This document shows, piece after piece, positions 23,013 through 34,537 of a stretch of 64,000 bases of DNA. How positions within the stretch are numbered: position 1 is the first letter of the stretch; each line of letters opens with the position of its first letter. The translations under genes and the position numbers were made by a program. Source of the DNA: Fulvia fulva (taxonomy: Eukaryota > Ascomycota > Dothideomycetes > Mycosphaerellales > Mycosphaerellaceae); NCBI RefSeq assembly GCF_020509005.1, contig NC_063012.1:11222001-11286000 (forward strand), in the 5' to 3' direction. The notes under the pieces were generated by a model. It did not search any database. It was given only the letters and a program-made list of their open reading frames with translations, and was not told the origin of the DNA.

Positions 23013-24738
23013 ATGGGTGATACTTTTGCCAGACTCGAGGTAAGAGGAAGTTGTCGCTGTGATGGTACAGACGGTAGTAACAGATCTTGTCGCAGGCTGA
23101 ATACTGTACGAAGCCTACCACAATCTCGACTCCTGATAGATGCTAACCACCTCTTCAGGCCCACCTCTCGACCCTGCCCTGTTATCTGCGATCGTGTCCG
23201 ACTTTGACTTGAATGTAGAGAGTAACGTTCAAGAAGCAAGAGCCATCCTCGAGCCTTTGAAAGAGTCGGCACTGGTAGAGGAAGCGGCAGGCTTCGACGC
23301 GTCTGGTACTGGAGGTGCTCGAGATGGAGAGCTTCTCAACGCGACTCGACCTGATTCATGTCCTGGAACAAGCACATCACTGTCGCGCGAGACAGACTTG
23401 ACCAGCTTGTCAAATGATGTCTCGTCCATTGACCTGCAAAGCGAGGGAAGCAGCACACCTATACATGGCGACATAGCTGAAGACCTGGAGAATGCGGATG
23501 AAGAGACGAAGATTGTGCGATTGGAGGCAGTATTGCAAGATCGCGTCAGCCGGCAGAAGATACAATATACCCTGAGGAAGTGCAACGGCAAATGGCATGC
23601 GGCGTTCGATGAGCTGCTGAACCACATATGGCTTGACGAGGCAGAGAACAGCGAGGACGGATCGCGCATAGCGGCTAAGGGCATTGATGCATTCTCAGAG
23701 GAGAACATAGCGAAGAGAGGTCGCAAGAAAAAGACCAAGGCGAACAAAGTCAGATACCTCGACGAGACACGATCGAGTTCCTTGCCCTCGCCAACGGAGT
23801 CACCTGCTGGGCCAGTGAATCAGTGGCAGGACTCGAACATGGGCATCGAATACATTACCAGCCGGACAGGACTGAGTTTCTCCTCGGTGGCTTCAATCTA
23901 CTATAAGCATTCTGCATCGCTTGCTCAGACCATTGGAGCGGTACTCAAGGACAACCTGAATGCGAAGCCTGAGCTCGAGAACGATCCCATCATAGCAGTC
24001 AACGTGCATGATCTGGGCACCGAGTTTCCGACGATAGCATTCGAGTACAGGACAGCCCTTGTTCGCTTGACACATCCATCGACAGCGGCAGCACATGAGC
24101 TTGCCAAAGCTTTGACGACCCGGCCTACCGGCACCACTGGCGGCATCAAGATAGTACCAAATTATGTCAGACCCAAGATCGACGACTCGGACTACGACGA
24201 CAGAACAGTGTCAAGGTCATCACTAGATGCCTCACCCATTGATGGATCAAGCTCAGCCGACCGTGCGTCTGCATACGCTGCAGCTAGGAGCGCAGCACTA
24301 TCGCAAGCGTACGCCGCTCACCGAAGGGCGAAGTCGGACCGCCTCATGGGAGGTGCCGCTGCATACTACGGTCAAGTCGGTCGCGACTACGCAGCGCTAT
24401 CATCGAAAGCCTCCGCGGCAGCAGCAGACCAACTAGCAGCGTCCCAATCAACAAGAAACCAGCTGGACCTCCACGGCGTCGACGTTCTGAATGGTGTTAG
24501 AATCTCCCAGCAGAGAGTTGAGCAATGGTGGACCAATCTTGGAGAGCATCGTGTTGATGGAAGAAGGGGGGCTGATGAACGACAGGCTGGGTACAACATT
24601 GTGGTTGGGCTGGGGCGGCATAGCGAAGGTGGAAGGAGTAAGCTTGGTCCAGCTGTGAGTAAGGCTCTCAGGAATGCTGGCTGGAGGATTGAGCAGACTG
24701 GTGCTGTCATTGTGGTTAGAGGGAAGGCTAGGGGTTGA
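23013..24738 (+). CDS. CUE-like and Smr domain protein, with a 10-nt micro-exon
   Basis: Three exons: 23013-23039, 23096-23105 and 23159-24738, joined in frame into 538 residues. The N-terminus reads MGDTFARLEAEYCPPLDPAL, a pattern I recall for fungal Smr-domain proteins (LE-EYCPP-D-AL). This supports the 10-nt middle exon. Intron 2 ends with a textbook TGCTAAC branch site and CTTCAG, so the ATG at 23140 that overlaps it is not the start. Residues about 130-165 form a helical CUE/UBA-like region. A second helical block (NMGIEYITSRTGLSFSSVAS) lies near 230. The C-terminal Smr domain begins with LDLHGVDV (about 447) and includes the VGLGRHSEGG loop. Smr domains bind or cut nucleic acid and are linked to translation quality control; the specific role here is unknown. 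Confidence 0.88.
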
Positions 24739-27700
24739 TTTTGCGGTTCTGGGAAGCATCTTGCGACCCCGGGTTGATCGAGCAGTTTGGTGAGAACGCT
24801 TGAATAAAGACATTGTTGGCTAGAAGAGCGACTCGACGGGAGTGTCCAGTGTTATAGCTACTCACAAAACAGGCCCACACCGCATATTGCAGCCTCTAAC
24901 TGTTCTCTCAACACTATTATCAAAAACCACACCTATGGTCATGCCTCAGCACCGCAGACGCCACTGCTCTACCCTGCGCAGAGGACCCCGAGACGAACCA
25001 CTCATGGGTCTCTCCCAAAGACTCCTACCAACCCAAAACCCCCACAACATCTTCTCCCATCGACGACCACCTTCCAGACCCAAGCCGCTCAGTGAGTACG
25101 TCAAGGAAACCCCTCCTGTGCAAACCAACCCGCCAAAGCACTCCGCCTTCCTCAGAAAGCTCCCACCACCGGCCGGAAACTCGAAACAAAATCTATAACC
25201 TCACAGTCCTCGAAACCCGTTACCCTCATTCCCACAGCATCCAACGCCGAAGTCAAGGTTCCGGTAGCAGCCTCCTCGTCACAAACCACTATATCTGTCA
25301 TGAGGACTTATAGATGCATCTCACGCGTCGATACTTCGTCTTCAACTCCGCTTTGACGGACATGATGTGGATTGATATTCTCAGAACAGGCTGAGTCGAT
25401 CAAGTGGAGGACGTCGAGATCGATCTGAATCCGGAGTTTCCTTGGGGTGGAAGTAGAGCTAAGAGGTTATGGCTGGTGAGGCTGGGAGAGAGGCAGAGGG
25501 AGGTGGAGATTGTGGTGGAGTCAGAGGGTGTTGGGGAGGTGGGGTGAGCTTTGTAAGGTGGATGAGGTCGAGGTTTATGGTGGTACACAGGGTTGGGGAA
25601 GAAGTGTAACTTTCTCGATTACAGCTCCGCTGATGCTTGCGAAAGTGTGGTGATGGTACGATGATTTTGCTGTTTGCTGACGAGGACGGTCACTTTGAGC
25701 CACTGTTTGGCGGGCGATAGCCTGCCGTAGTATTTAAATGGTGAGTGACAACCTTGACATGTTCGATGAGGATCTGTCTTGTCGTTTTCTTGGTGCGTTC
25801 GCGTGCATACGGTATGTTGCTTGTGTTGTGGCATGTGAGTTGAAGCCCGTGCACACGCTAGTCGTTGACTGCAGAGTCGTCTAAGGCATAGGCATGGAGA
25901 GACTGCATTGATCGCTTCCAACTTCAGCACACTTCCATTATTTCTATCGTGGTTTCCATGTAGCAAGGCTCAGCGAAGGTATCGGTATCGTTGGAAGTCG
26001 TAGCGAGTGATGAGAGTCGTCCCGTCACATCAAGCAATGCCTACTTACACACAGCATGACCGCCAAAGCATATAGTAGCTTCCGTGAATGATGGCTGTTG
26101 CCTTTGTATAGCTCAGCAGAAGGAGCTACTCTCCTCGCGAGTGTGGTACTGATGCAGCTGATACATCCAGGTTATAAGCTCGATGGATGTGCCATATGTG
26201 ATCGACGGCCTGATCAGTACGCTGCCACTGATTGAGGAAGACTAGATGTGGCTAGCATATTTTCATTGCTTCTTGAAAGCCAAAGGAAAAGTCCTGGTCC
26301 ATACGCTTCCAGGGGACTACTTCGCTCACTTCGTCCTAGATGGCAGTTCAGACCGATCAGTACGATGCAGAGGCAGCGACTAAAGGTTGAAGCACATGAT
26401 GTGGCGGTTGCAAGTATGTCTCTCCTCTTCTGCCTTGAAGCACAGGTTGCATACTCTTCAACTTTGGGTGATAAAGTGCAGCCCCACTGACGCGGTACGT
26501 GTATGTCAGATCTGCATCTGTCGAAACCGTAAGTCGATTCAGCCAGCGAGACAGTTTCATGATCTTGGTGCCGATGTGATGCTCAGATCCTGCTGTCGCA
26601 AGTATGGTGTAATATGCTCGTTCGGATGCTATTGGGCTGTTCCAAACAATGGCTCGTATCGTGACACTCCTACACTCAGGCTGAAAGCTGACAGATAGTC
26701 TTCGTTGGATGCGATAGCAACAGCCTTTACGGCTACGATGTCCGGAGATGTTCATAGGTTGACGTCCGGAAGGCCTATATGCTAGTGGCCGGATCTTGGC
26801 CAGTAGGAATATTATACCGCACTGGGTTAGTGGCATTATACCAGCTACATATCGCAGCACTTCTTGATCACGTAGTACTTCCTGTCAGGTAGCAGAATGC
26901 TTTCTGAGCCTTGTCCTTGCCGTCGGGACAGTCTCATCGCCGGGATTGTAGAGAATGCATAATTCCAGTCCAGGGGCCCGTAGGGCTTGTGCCTGGCTCA
27001 ACATCGATCATGTGAGTTCTCAATCGTTAGAAGGGCTGTTAAGAAGTATTAAAGAAGGCAGAGGAGTGTTCTTAGGTGGGTTGTGCAAGGGACTGGAGCT
27101 CAAAAGCCGCTCTACCATATTACGAGCTATATATTTGTTTTGGAGCTCCCATCATCAATCATCTACCATCTAATGTACTGCATTAACGTCCCCGATGGTC
27201 TAGTGGCTATGATTTGTAAAGCTCTCGATCAAGACCGTTGACTTGCGCATTCTAACAGTTTGCAGCCGCTTGTCAATCAACCGATTCGCAAGTCGCGGGA
27301 GACCAGGTCCGTTCAAGCGCTTTGCAGCACTTTATGCCAATCCTGACAATTATCTAGGGTTCGATTCCCTGTCGAGGAGCACCAAGCGGCTTTACAAGAC
27401 ATTTCTTTTTGGTCTCTAGCTCAAGGTAGAAGGAGTAGAATACTTTTCCATCTTTCTCTTTTGCAAAACGATCCTGCGCCAATTTCATACAGCCAGATCC
27501 TTCTCCATGCTCCTAACAATCCCCACAAACTCCTAGAACGATCTTCATGCCCGTCAATCACCGCGGTGTTGATGCCGTTGAAGTTTTGCAGTGAAGCCGA
27601 GAAAGTCTTGGCGGCTCGTGAAAGTTGTCCCGAAGCGGAAGTTCTACGAGTGGTGATCACCGGACATATGACACCCATCGCGATAGATGTTATACAATGC

Positions 27701-28155
27701 GGAGACATGGGTAATCGAGTTACATGTCGAAGACGGAAGGTTCTGTGTTTTTGTTGAAGTTACCACTCAGCTGGTCAGCAACATCAGACTTGGCGCTGAC
27801 AACTACGCAGCATGCAGAGCGGTCGATCAATGGCGATCATCCGGAACTGTATGCAGAGTTGACGGCATCTGAACATGCCTGTATCAGCGTATGTCAATGT
27901 GAAGACTTTGCGTTCCAACTGTGTGAAAATGTGCACAGAGCAAAGTCATAATTGGAATTGGAGTGAGACTGACACTGATCTCAACATCACAGTAGCGAAC
28001 ATTCTGATCTTATCAACTCTGCCTCTCAAGCAGCCATTCAGCAAGTATGTAATACACATAACAGATGTGGTATCAAGTTTCGTAACGCCTCCAGCTCCAA
28101 CGCTAAACCCAATCATCGGTCATCAAACATTAAGCACAAGCTGCGTGCTCCAAAG
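24739..28155. other. 3.4-kb gene-poor region
   Basis: No protein gene is supported. A Pro/Arg-rich frame at 24,842-25,198 (plus) is the longest near the left side but has no domain or homologue I recognise. A degenerate tRNA-like sequence lies at 27,189-27,379 and is listed separately. The rest, including 25.2-27.1 kb, has no visible structure; base composition is normal and not RIP-like. Confidence 0.45.
27189..27379 (+). pseudogene. tRNA-like sequence (Glu/Asp type) split by a roughly 140-nt insertion
   Basis: The 5' part TCCCCGATGGTCTAGTGGCT (27189-27208) looks like the acceptor and D arm of fungal tRNA-Glu or tRNA-Asp, including an A box. The 3' part CTAGGGTTCGATTCCCTG (27354-27371) is a good T arm with a B box, followed by TCGAGGAG. 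TCGAGGA pairs with TCCCCGA with one C-A mismatch. The middle, where the anticodon arm and variable loop should be, is replaced by a long unrelated stretch, too long for a normal tRNA intron and without a clear anticodon stem. I read it as a tRNA pseudogene or tRNA-derived element. Confidence 0.45.
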
Positions 28156-29097
28156 TCACTCTTCCTGAATAGCCTTCTCAAGCCACGTCTCCCACCACCC
28201 TCGCAGTACCAATACAGTCTCCTTCCCGTCATCACGCTTGTCCGTACCCGCTGGATCTCCTACGACCGCAGACGACAGCCAGAACACTGCCACGACCCAC
28301 GCAGCGACCATCATGCCGAGGCTGAGAAATGGCGAAAGAAGCTGGACTACCAAAAGCATCCCAGGTCGATATGATGTATCTTCGTCGGCATGTGGTGTAA
28401 GTGGGGTGTATAGCCTTCTCAGTTGTAGATTCAAGGCTGGTCCGAGCAGTCCGCCTAACTGTTGGCCAAACGTCGGTCGTCGAGCGCAGAGTCGTACTGG
28501 TTGAGCCATGGCGGTGATGAAGAGCGATATGAAGGTCCAGATGGCGTTCAAGAACGATAGAACCACAACCGGCCCTGCGAGAAAGAGCAGAATCTTGCCG
28601 GCCTTCTTCTCTTGCAACTCTCTCTCGTCCAATTCCTCGCCCTCTTCCAGATAAGCCACTCTGTCTGTCTCGTGCCGTATTGAACGACTACGCGAGTCTC
28701 TTGCCGCTGCCGCCTTCTCAGGATCTCTTATCCGTCGATCCCGGCTTTCTTGATCGCGGCTTATACTGTGATGCTTTTGTTGGCGGATTTCCCTCCCAAG
28801 ACTCGCCTTCTCCAAATCGATTGATGAGATTGGTGTCATGGTGGAGCTGTTCCCAGCAGAGGACATCGACGCAGACTTGTATGGGTAGGCAGCTTGCTCA
28901 TGATGCGGCCCACCATATAGTGTACTTGGTCGACTCGTCGACTCGTCTCGTTGCACTCGATACGGTAACTGTGCGGCGGGTGCTGGCGGAGTTGGCAGGT
29001 CGGCTGGGTTCAGCGTAGGCGTCGCAAACGGATCACTTGCTACGGCATCGCCCAACCCTTGGTCATTGGCTCTTGGTGCCAAGGTGGAATCGATCAT
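28156..29097 (-). CDS. Fungal membrane protein of unknown function
   Basis: This encodes 313 residues if translation begins at the ATG at 29097 (MIDSTLAPRANDQG); the frame is open further upstream but without an ATG. The first roughly 155 residues are polar and disordered, rich in Ser, Pro, Arg and Glu, with a basic/acidic stretch (RDQESRDRRIRDPEKAAAAR). There follow a long hydrophobic segment (KILLFLAGPVVVLSFLNAIW then TFISLFITAMA), a basic GQQLGGLLGPALNLQLRRLY loop, and a second hydrophobic block (MLLVVQLLSPFLSLGMMVAA...). This suggests two to four membrane helices with a cytosolic N-terminal tail. It resembles conserved uncharacterised fungal membrane proteins as far as I can remember. No introns are evident. 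Confidence 0.7.
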   Translation of the reverse strand: MIDSTLAPRANDQGLGDAVASDPFATPTLNPADLPTPPAPAAQLPYRVQRDESTSRPSTLYGGPHHEQAAYPYKSASMSSAGNSSTMTPISSIDLEKASLGREIRQQKHHSISRDQESRDRRIRDPEKAAAARDSRSRSIRHETDRVAYLEEGEELDERELQEKKAGKILLFLAGPVVVLSFLNAIWTFISLFITAMAQPVRLCARRPTFGQQLGGLLGPALNLQLRRLYTPLTPHADEDTSYRPGMLLVVQLLSPFLSLGMMVAAWVVAVFWLSSAVVGDPAGTDKRDDGKETVLVLRGWWETWLEKAIQEE

Positions 29098-30951
29098 GTT
29101 AGCAGCCAGGTTGAAGCGGTTGATGAGCTCTGGCTGAGGGTGATGATGAGATAGACATGAACCAAGTGGAGTCACGATAGCAGTGCGGCAGTCGCACGGG
29201 GTGGTGACAGCTCATAAGTACCACATCGCCGCGACGCATCTTCTTGAAAAGACCTTGGCGGCCAAGGAAGTAGAAGAGGCATGAGCTTGGCATCCCCAAA
29301 GATAAATCGGCAGACCAAGCACAGGCGCAGCTGGTTTGCAGGTCCAAGGATCGCCGTTGCAGGCCTCATTGGCTTTGCCCAGACATCTGCGACGCGTCTT
29401 TGCCTGCCGCGCCGCATGTTGCGCTCCGGGCGGTGGTGTATGTCTTGATACTCAAGAATACCTAGACGGCGTTTACGCGGGAAGAGATGAGGGAGCGCAG
29501 CACAGCTTCCACCGCCAAGGCGCAGCAAGGGGTCCTACAAGTCGCACCTCCGCTGTTCCACAGCACAACAAAGGTTGCCTTCTTGACACCGCGTTCGTTT
29601 CTCGCGCACTTGTAGAGCACGAAGACTACTTGGCAATGCACATGTGCTGATTGTCGTCCAGCTTCGACAAGCGCCAAGTGCGTACGTCCAAGCATGCGAA
29701 AACCCAGAGTGTCTTCGTCACCGACCACTTTCCCGACACGCCTTTTGTCACGCCGACTAGAACAACACCAAGGCTCGTGTCGAGTATTCAGGTCCCACAC
29801 GTACGTATGTAGTCATTTCTGCTATCGGACAGATTGTGCGAATGCCGCATTCGAAGACGGACCGATCTTGCCAATCGTGGCTTGTGCTTGCAATGCCACA
29901 AGAAGACGTCGTACCGCCAGCCAACCACAGAACCACTTGCCCTTCCAAGACTTTGCATGTTTCGTCGTGTAAGCGAACGATTGCGGACAAACTCGTCTGC
30001 CTGCTTACTGCTGTAGCTGCGTGACCATCGCACGAGGAAGAGGGCATCTTGGGCGCAAGCATGGCCAGAGAAGGCATGCGTTGACAAACAGCAGCCAAGC
30101 AGCCAACACGACAAGAGAAAGACACAGACAAAAGGCGTGACAACTTCGATAAACTGGGCTTGGCCGCTTGGCAATGGCTGAAAGCAGAATCTGCTGGTAA
30201 GGGCTTGCGAAGAACCTGCTGTGTGTTCTGCCTACGGTGGCCGTCATTCAGAAAGGGTGCTCTCTTCTTCATACAACAAGCGAGAAGCTGTCAGCGAGAT
30301 GCATTCTTGCGAAAAGGCGGAATGTCTAGCGTTGGAGCGAGGGACGGTGGCTTGCCATGATGGCGTTTCTTGCGCAGTCAGACACGCACCTTGGCGCCGG
30401 ATGGTACGGGAGCTTCTGATCGCTACTTCCTGCAGTGTTTCCTCACTCTTGCTTTTGCTGAGATGAAAGCTCTTGGTAGCCGGAGACATTCTTCGTGTCA
30501 TCCGTCGATGATGGCATTGGTATACTTGGCGCCACCGCTGGGTGATCGTTCTCGCATATTGATGGTCAATACTTCGGATGGACGACGGCGACGTGTACAT
30601 GTAGGCTTGAGCAGACGTCTATGAGCTGGTGGTGATGCTGTAGATGCCTTGTTAGAGACGAGCATGTGGGGCTGAGTTGACCGCGAAGGCAGGCGCAAGG
30701 ATGAAATGGCTGTTTTGGAAGGCACCATCTCGCGTATTGCAGGTTAGCGCGTGGAAACATGCAACTTCACTTCTCTCGTGTCCTTCACGACCTGCACAAC
30801 ATGCATCGACATTTGGACAGCACGCACGATTCTACATGTTAGGACTTGCATATACACCTGCTCGCCATATCTCGATCGCCACCGCCGCAACCACAGCACA
30901 TGGCTCAAGCGAAAGCGGCGAAGAAGAGCACTGCTGACAAGCTCGTTTCAG
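29098..30951. other. Intergenic region with the unresolved 5' end of the Spo22 gene
   Basis: Divergent promoter region between the membrane-protein gene and the Spo22-type gene. Many overlapping frames occur, including a 171-codon one at 29,757-30,272 on the minus strand, but none is recognisable. The first exon of the Spo22-type gene probably lies in the right part (ATGs at 30,836 and 30,900 are candidates). Confidence 0.4.
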
Positions 30952-33900
30952 CGATCATTGGTCGGGCGATGGCATTCAACACACCATCCGCGCTCACCTC
31001 CATACTGATACCATCTTAGATACCGGCTCAAGGCTGCATCAAATCCTACAAAACCGCGGCAGTGTACCACCAACCTTGCAGGCAGAACTGGAACGGCATT
31101 CGAAGCAGGTACCTGCCGCCAACATCAACGTTACTTCGGGAGGTCGAGGAAAGACGTTGGACCTTCTCGGAACAGAGATATGGAACGCTTCGACTGATCT
31201 CGCCAATGCTCAGCCATCTCAACCAGACGCAAGGCAGCCACCCGATGGCACCGCACGATTGTGCGCACTCGTCCGCCTCTTTGCGCTGGCTTTGGTTCAC
31301 GCCGCGCAGTGTACTTCGACCCGACGCCCGAAGACCCCCGAGCAGAAGATCAGAGTTTTGAGGATAGCACTGAGGGCATCGAAGTTGTGTCTCGACAAAG
31401 GCCAGCTGGACCTCGCACTCATTGCACTCGAACTATGCTCCTTGTACATCGAGGAGAATTCGGAGCCAGAACCGCTGATAGCTCTTCCTGAGCAGGACCA
31501 CCAAGATGTTCATCAGGAATCTATACCGAAGACTTTGGCCAGCGAATATCACCTACTGAGGTTGTTGCATGTTTGGAAGTCGAATCGCCTGGACATGGGA
31601 GAACTCTTCTATGGCAAGGTTCAGCTCACTGGCTCATCTGAAGCCAACGGAATCATCGTCAAGGCAGCCGATCTTTTCTACGACATCGCCAAGTCGCTCA
31701 GCGACAACGACAAGGGGGAAGACGCTCTCAAATGGTTTGATCGCGCTTTCGCGGCGCTGGACGCCTCGGATGAGGATACAATCAGCGCAGAGGCTGCAGA
31801 TCTACGGCTGAGTATTGGCATATCCTACAGTGAGACGAATTCTGCCATTCTTGACCATAGCATACTGACACGAGAAAGGCGAGCGACTTCTGGCGTTACG
31901 GAAGAGCCAACGTGCTCTGGAGGTTGCCGATAGCCTCCAGGCCACGCATAGTCTCGGCCATCGTGTTGCTATACCGATCCTGCGGTACAAGATCCTGGCG
32001 CATCAGCCCGAAACTGACTCCGAAGAGATACCGCGTACTTTACTCAATGTCGTCCAGCTGACCATGCTCAGCGAAGACAGCGTGAAGATGTGAGTTCGAT
32101 AGCCATGTGTCAAGATGAAAGCGCTGGCTGACCTGGGTCAAGGACGATGCGGACATTGCGCAAAGCATGTCAAACTTCACCACCAGCAGCGTTCGTCGCC
32201 CTGCGAGCTTTGATCTGCACAAGGCTATTGCCAGCAGTGGACGAGCACGAAACTGCGAACACCTGGCTAGAGAAAGCACTCATGACTTATGTCCTGATTG
32301 CAACATCACAGCCCAACACTTCACTGCAAGCCTTCCCCACCAGCCTGACAGAATTGCTCGACACAATGAGAAACAATGGACATCCTCGCCTTTCAACGAA
32401 GGCCACACATGCAATGCAGACTTTGCTCTGGAAGGCCAGCACCAAGTTCAACAACGAGGAGGCCTACGGATGGTGCCAAATGATGATTCACCCAGCTTTT
32501 GACAACGCAGGTCATGTGAATAAGGGTCGAATCGGCAGGTGAGGAAGGGTGATCCTGCGAGATGAGAGTTCTTTCTGACAATGACAGAAAACTCATGCGC
32601 CTCGCGCTCGACAATGGCAACGTTCCCGCCGCTCGAGAGGCGTTCTTCCAAATGCCTACAGCCGCACAAAACGACAGTCAGACCCGGTATCTGGCTTTCA
32701 AGCTTGCTCTGGGCTCGAAAGACGAACAGCTCGCCATGAGCAGTCTTCAGATCGTCATGAAGCATGCCAATACGGATCCCACGCATCTTTATGCATGTGC
32801 TCTGGAAGCACAGAGATCAGAGATGCGACCAATGGCAGTGGCAGCGCTGCAAGCAATACTGGACCAAAGACCGCCCGGAGTACACCTACCATCTTTACTT
32901 CGTTGTACAGCACGACTCATCATGTCGGAGACCGATGGACAAGGTCAGTGCATGGACCTACTGGCTCAAGAAGCTGTCAAGATCTTCGAAACGGCAGGAC
33001 GCAGTATGGAGGAGCTGAAACAGCTACCTCAACAACAATGGCGAAGCGAAGTGCAATGGTGGAGCAAAAACGCATACAACCTAGCCGTGCGCCTCTGCCC
33101 GGCTGCCGATCCTGAACACGTTATGCGACTGCTCGACGTCTGCGCAAGTTTCTTGGACCACTACCCCAACGACGCAGCACTCCGACAGCAAGAGCGTGTC
33201 GAAGAATATAAACTACTCTGCGCCTACCTCTCCACAACAGCCCTCATCGTCAAAGCACGCTCAACCGACAACAACCCCGAATACAAACAACAATGCTTCC
33301 TCCACGCTCAACAACGCATCGACACCTTCAAGAAAGTCCAAGCCAGCCAGACCCATCCCACGGACCAAGAACACACCTTCACCATCCTCAAATTCGAACT
33401 CGAATGCATCCTGCACCTGGACCAATGGCACAGACTATCCCAAACCTTGACCGACTGCCTCAACACCAAAGACGTCGAACGCTGGGACTCGCTCGCCGAC
33501 TTGCTCATCATCATACACTCTCACCTCGACGCCAGAACCCAAACAGCCCACGAACATGAACATCAACATGAACACGAACACACCGAACAACTACTCCAGC
33601 TCCTCCAACGCTGCATCAACGAAACCTGGAAACGCGACAAAAACATCCAAAAAGTCGCCCGCTGGGTCCGCTTCACTTTCATCTTGTGCCTCGATCATGA
33701 ATCCGCTGCAGATACGGCTACATCTTTCTCCTACAAACTCCTAACCCAAGCCGCGCTCATGACACAGAATGGCTACAAAGGTAAACACGACCCCTACCCA
33801 CAATCCGAAATCCACTACCTGGCCGCCACGAGCTTCAACCACGGCATCGATCTCTTCGTGAATGGAGACCATGGAGCGGCGTTTAAGTGGATGGAAAGTG

Positions 33901-34004
33901 CATTGGCGGTGGCGAAGTGGGCGAGTGATAATGGAGCGCTGCATGCGATGTTGAGTGGGAAGATGGAGGGTGTAAAGGAGCGGGCGAAGGGGCAGAATGT
34001 GTGA
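30952..34004 (+). CDS. Meiosis protein Spo22 / Zip4-like (TPR repeat), 5' end unresolved
   Basis: Zip4/Spo22 is a TPR-like scaffold of the ZMM group that promotes crossovers and synapsis in meiosis. Exons 30952-31829, 31879-32089, 32143-32538 and 32588-34004 are joined by introns of 49, 53 and 49 nt (all GTGAG donors) and give 967 codons in one frame. Family features are GTEIWNASTDL (about residue 60) and the SPO22 block LFYGKVQLTG, then KAADLFYDIAKSL and ALKWFDRAFAALDA. TPR-like helices continue to the C-terminus. The first listed base follows a TTTCAG acceptor with a CTGAC branch, but I could not place the upstream donor or start codon. Its intact state, together with RIP in this window, fits a sexual life cycle. 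Confidence 0.82.
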
Positions 34005-34184
34005 AGGAAAAAGGGGCTGGAGGAGGCGGGTCGACGATATCATATGGCTCGATGTTAGAGGGAAGTCTTGGAAGGTGATAGCTAATCATGTCCGGCGAAC
34101 ATACTGGTCGGAGAGATCGATGGGGGATGGAAGTCGTAGCTCATCGAACATGTGAAAATCCATGGTATCATTTAACTACCTATC

Positions 34185-34269
34185 TCGCATCGCATCGCAT
34201 CACATCGCATCGCATGAACACAGAACTCCATTGACACATTCACACCATTTCATGCCATGCCATGCCATA
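34185..34269. repeat. Short CATCG- and CATGC-type tandem repeats
   Basis: TCGCA/TCACA pentamers run from 34185 to 34215 and CATGC units from 34251 to 34269, between the convergent 3' ends of the Spo22-type and pyruvate kinase genes. These are simple repeats with no further meaning seen. Confidence 0.8.
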
Positions 34270-34330
34270 CCACCCACATGCCTCATATCTCTATCGGTAT
34301 GTTTCATCGCTATGTGCTGTGGAATGTCGT

Positions 34331-34537
34331 TCAGCTTTCCGAAGTAGTCGTCACAGCCATACGCAGTCCAGAGCTCGGTCTAGGAATCCAGTCCACACCC
34401 AACGTAGGATGCACCACCGGCACAGCCTCCATCGACTTCAGCACGGGCACAGCCTCCATCGGCTTCAGCACCGGCGTCGTCGCGACCGGCGTGCTCACGC
34501 TAGACTTGCACAAGAGCCTCATGTAATCGAAAGGCGC
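34331..34537 (-). other. In-frame, coding-like 68-codon extension after the pyruvate kinase stop codon
   Basis: Directly after the TAG that ends pyruvate kinase (34538-34540), the same frame stays open for 68 sense codons to a TGA at 34331-34333. Codon third positions are mostly G or C, like the gene itself (many GTG, CTG, ACG, CCG, AAG, GAG). The peptide contains a doubled 9-residue unit (VLKPMEAVP, VLKSMEAVP) and ends AVTTTSES, so it carries no PTS1 peroxisome signal. The stop context is GCT TAG GCG. Readthrough, alternative splicing (the stop itself contains an AG) or a recently acquired stop are possible; none is proven. Confidence 0.4.
34414..34467. repeat. 27-bp imperfect tandem repeat, two copies
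   Basis: The units 34414-34440 and 34441-34467 share GGCACAGCCTCCATCG and TTCA and differ at about three positions. They lie inside the frame that follows the pyruvate kinase stop and encode the doubled nonapeptide on the minus strand. Confidence 0.8.

Noticed and set aside
23140..23157. ATG at 23140 as start of the Smr protein
   Set aside because: The ATG overlaps a perfect TGCTAAC branch site 14-17 nt before a CAG acceptor; the upstream exons restore the family N-terminus.
24842..25198. Pro/Arg-rich 118-codon frame
   Set aside because: No domain, no splice-supported extension and simple composition; probably chance in GC-rich DNA.
29757..30272. 171-codon minus-strand frame between the membrane protein and Spo22-type genes
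   Set aside because: No recognisable protein features, overlaps other equally long frames and lies in a promoter region.
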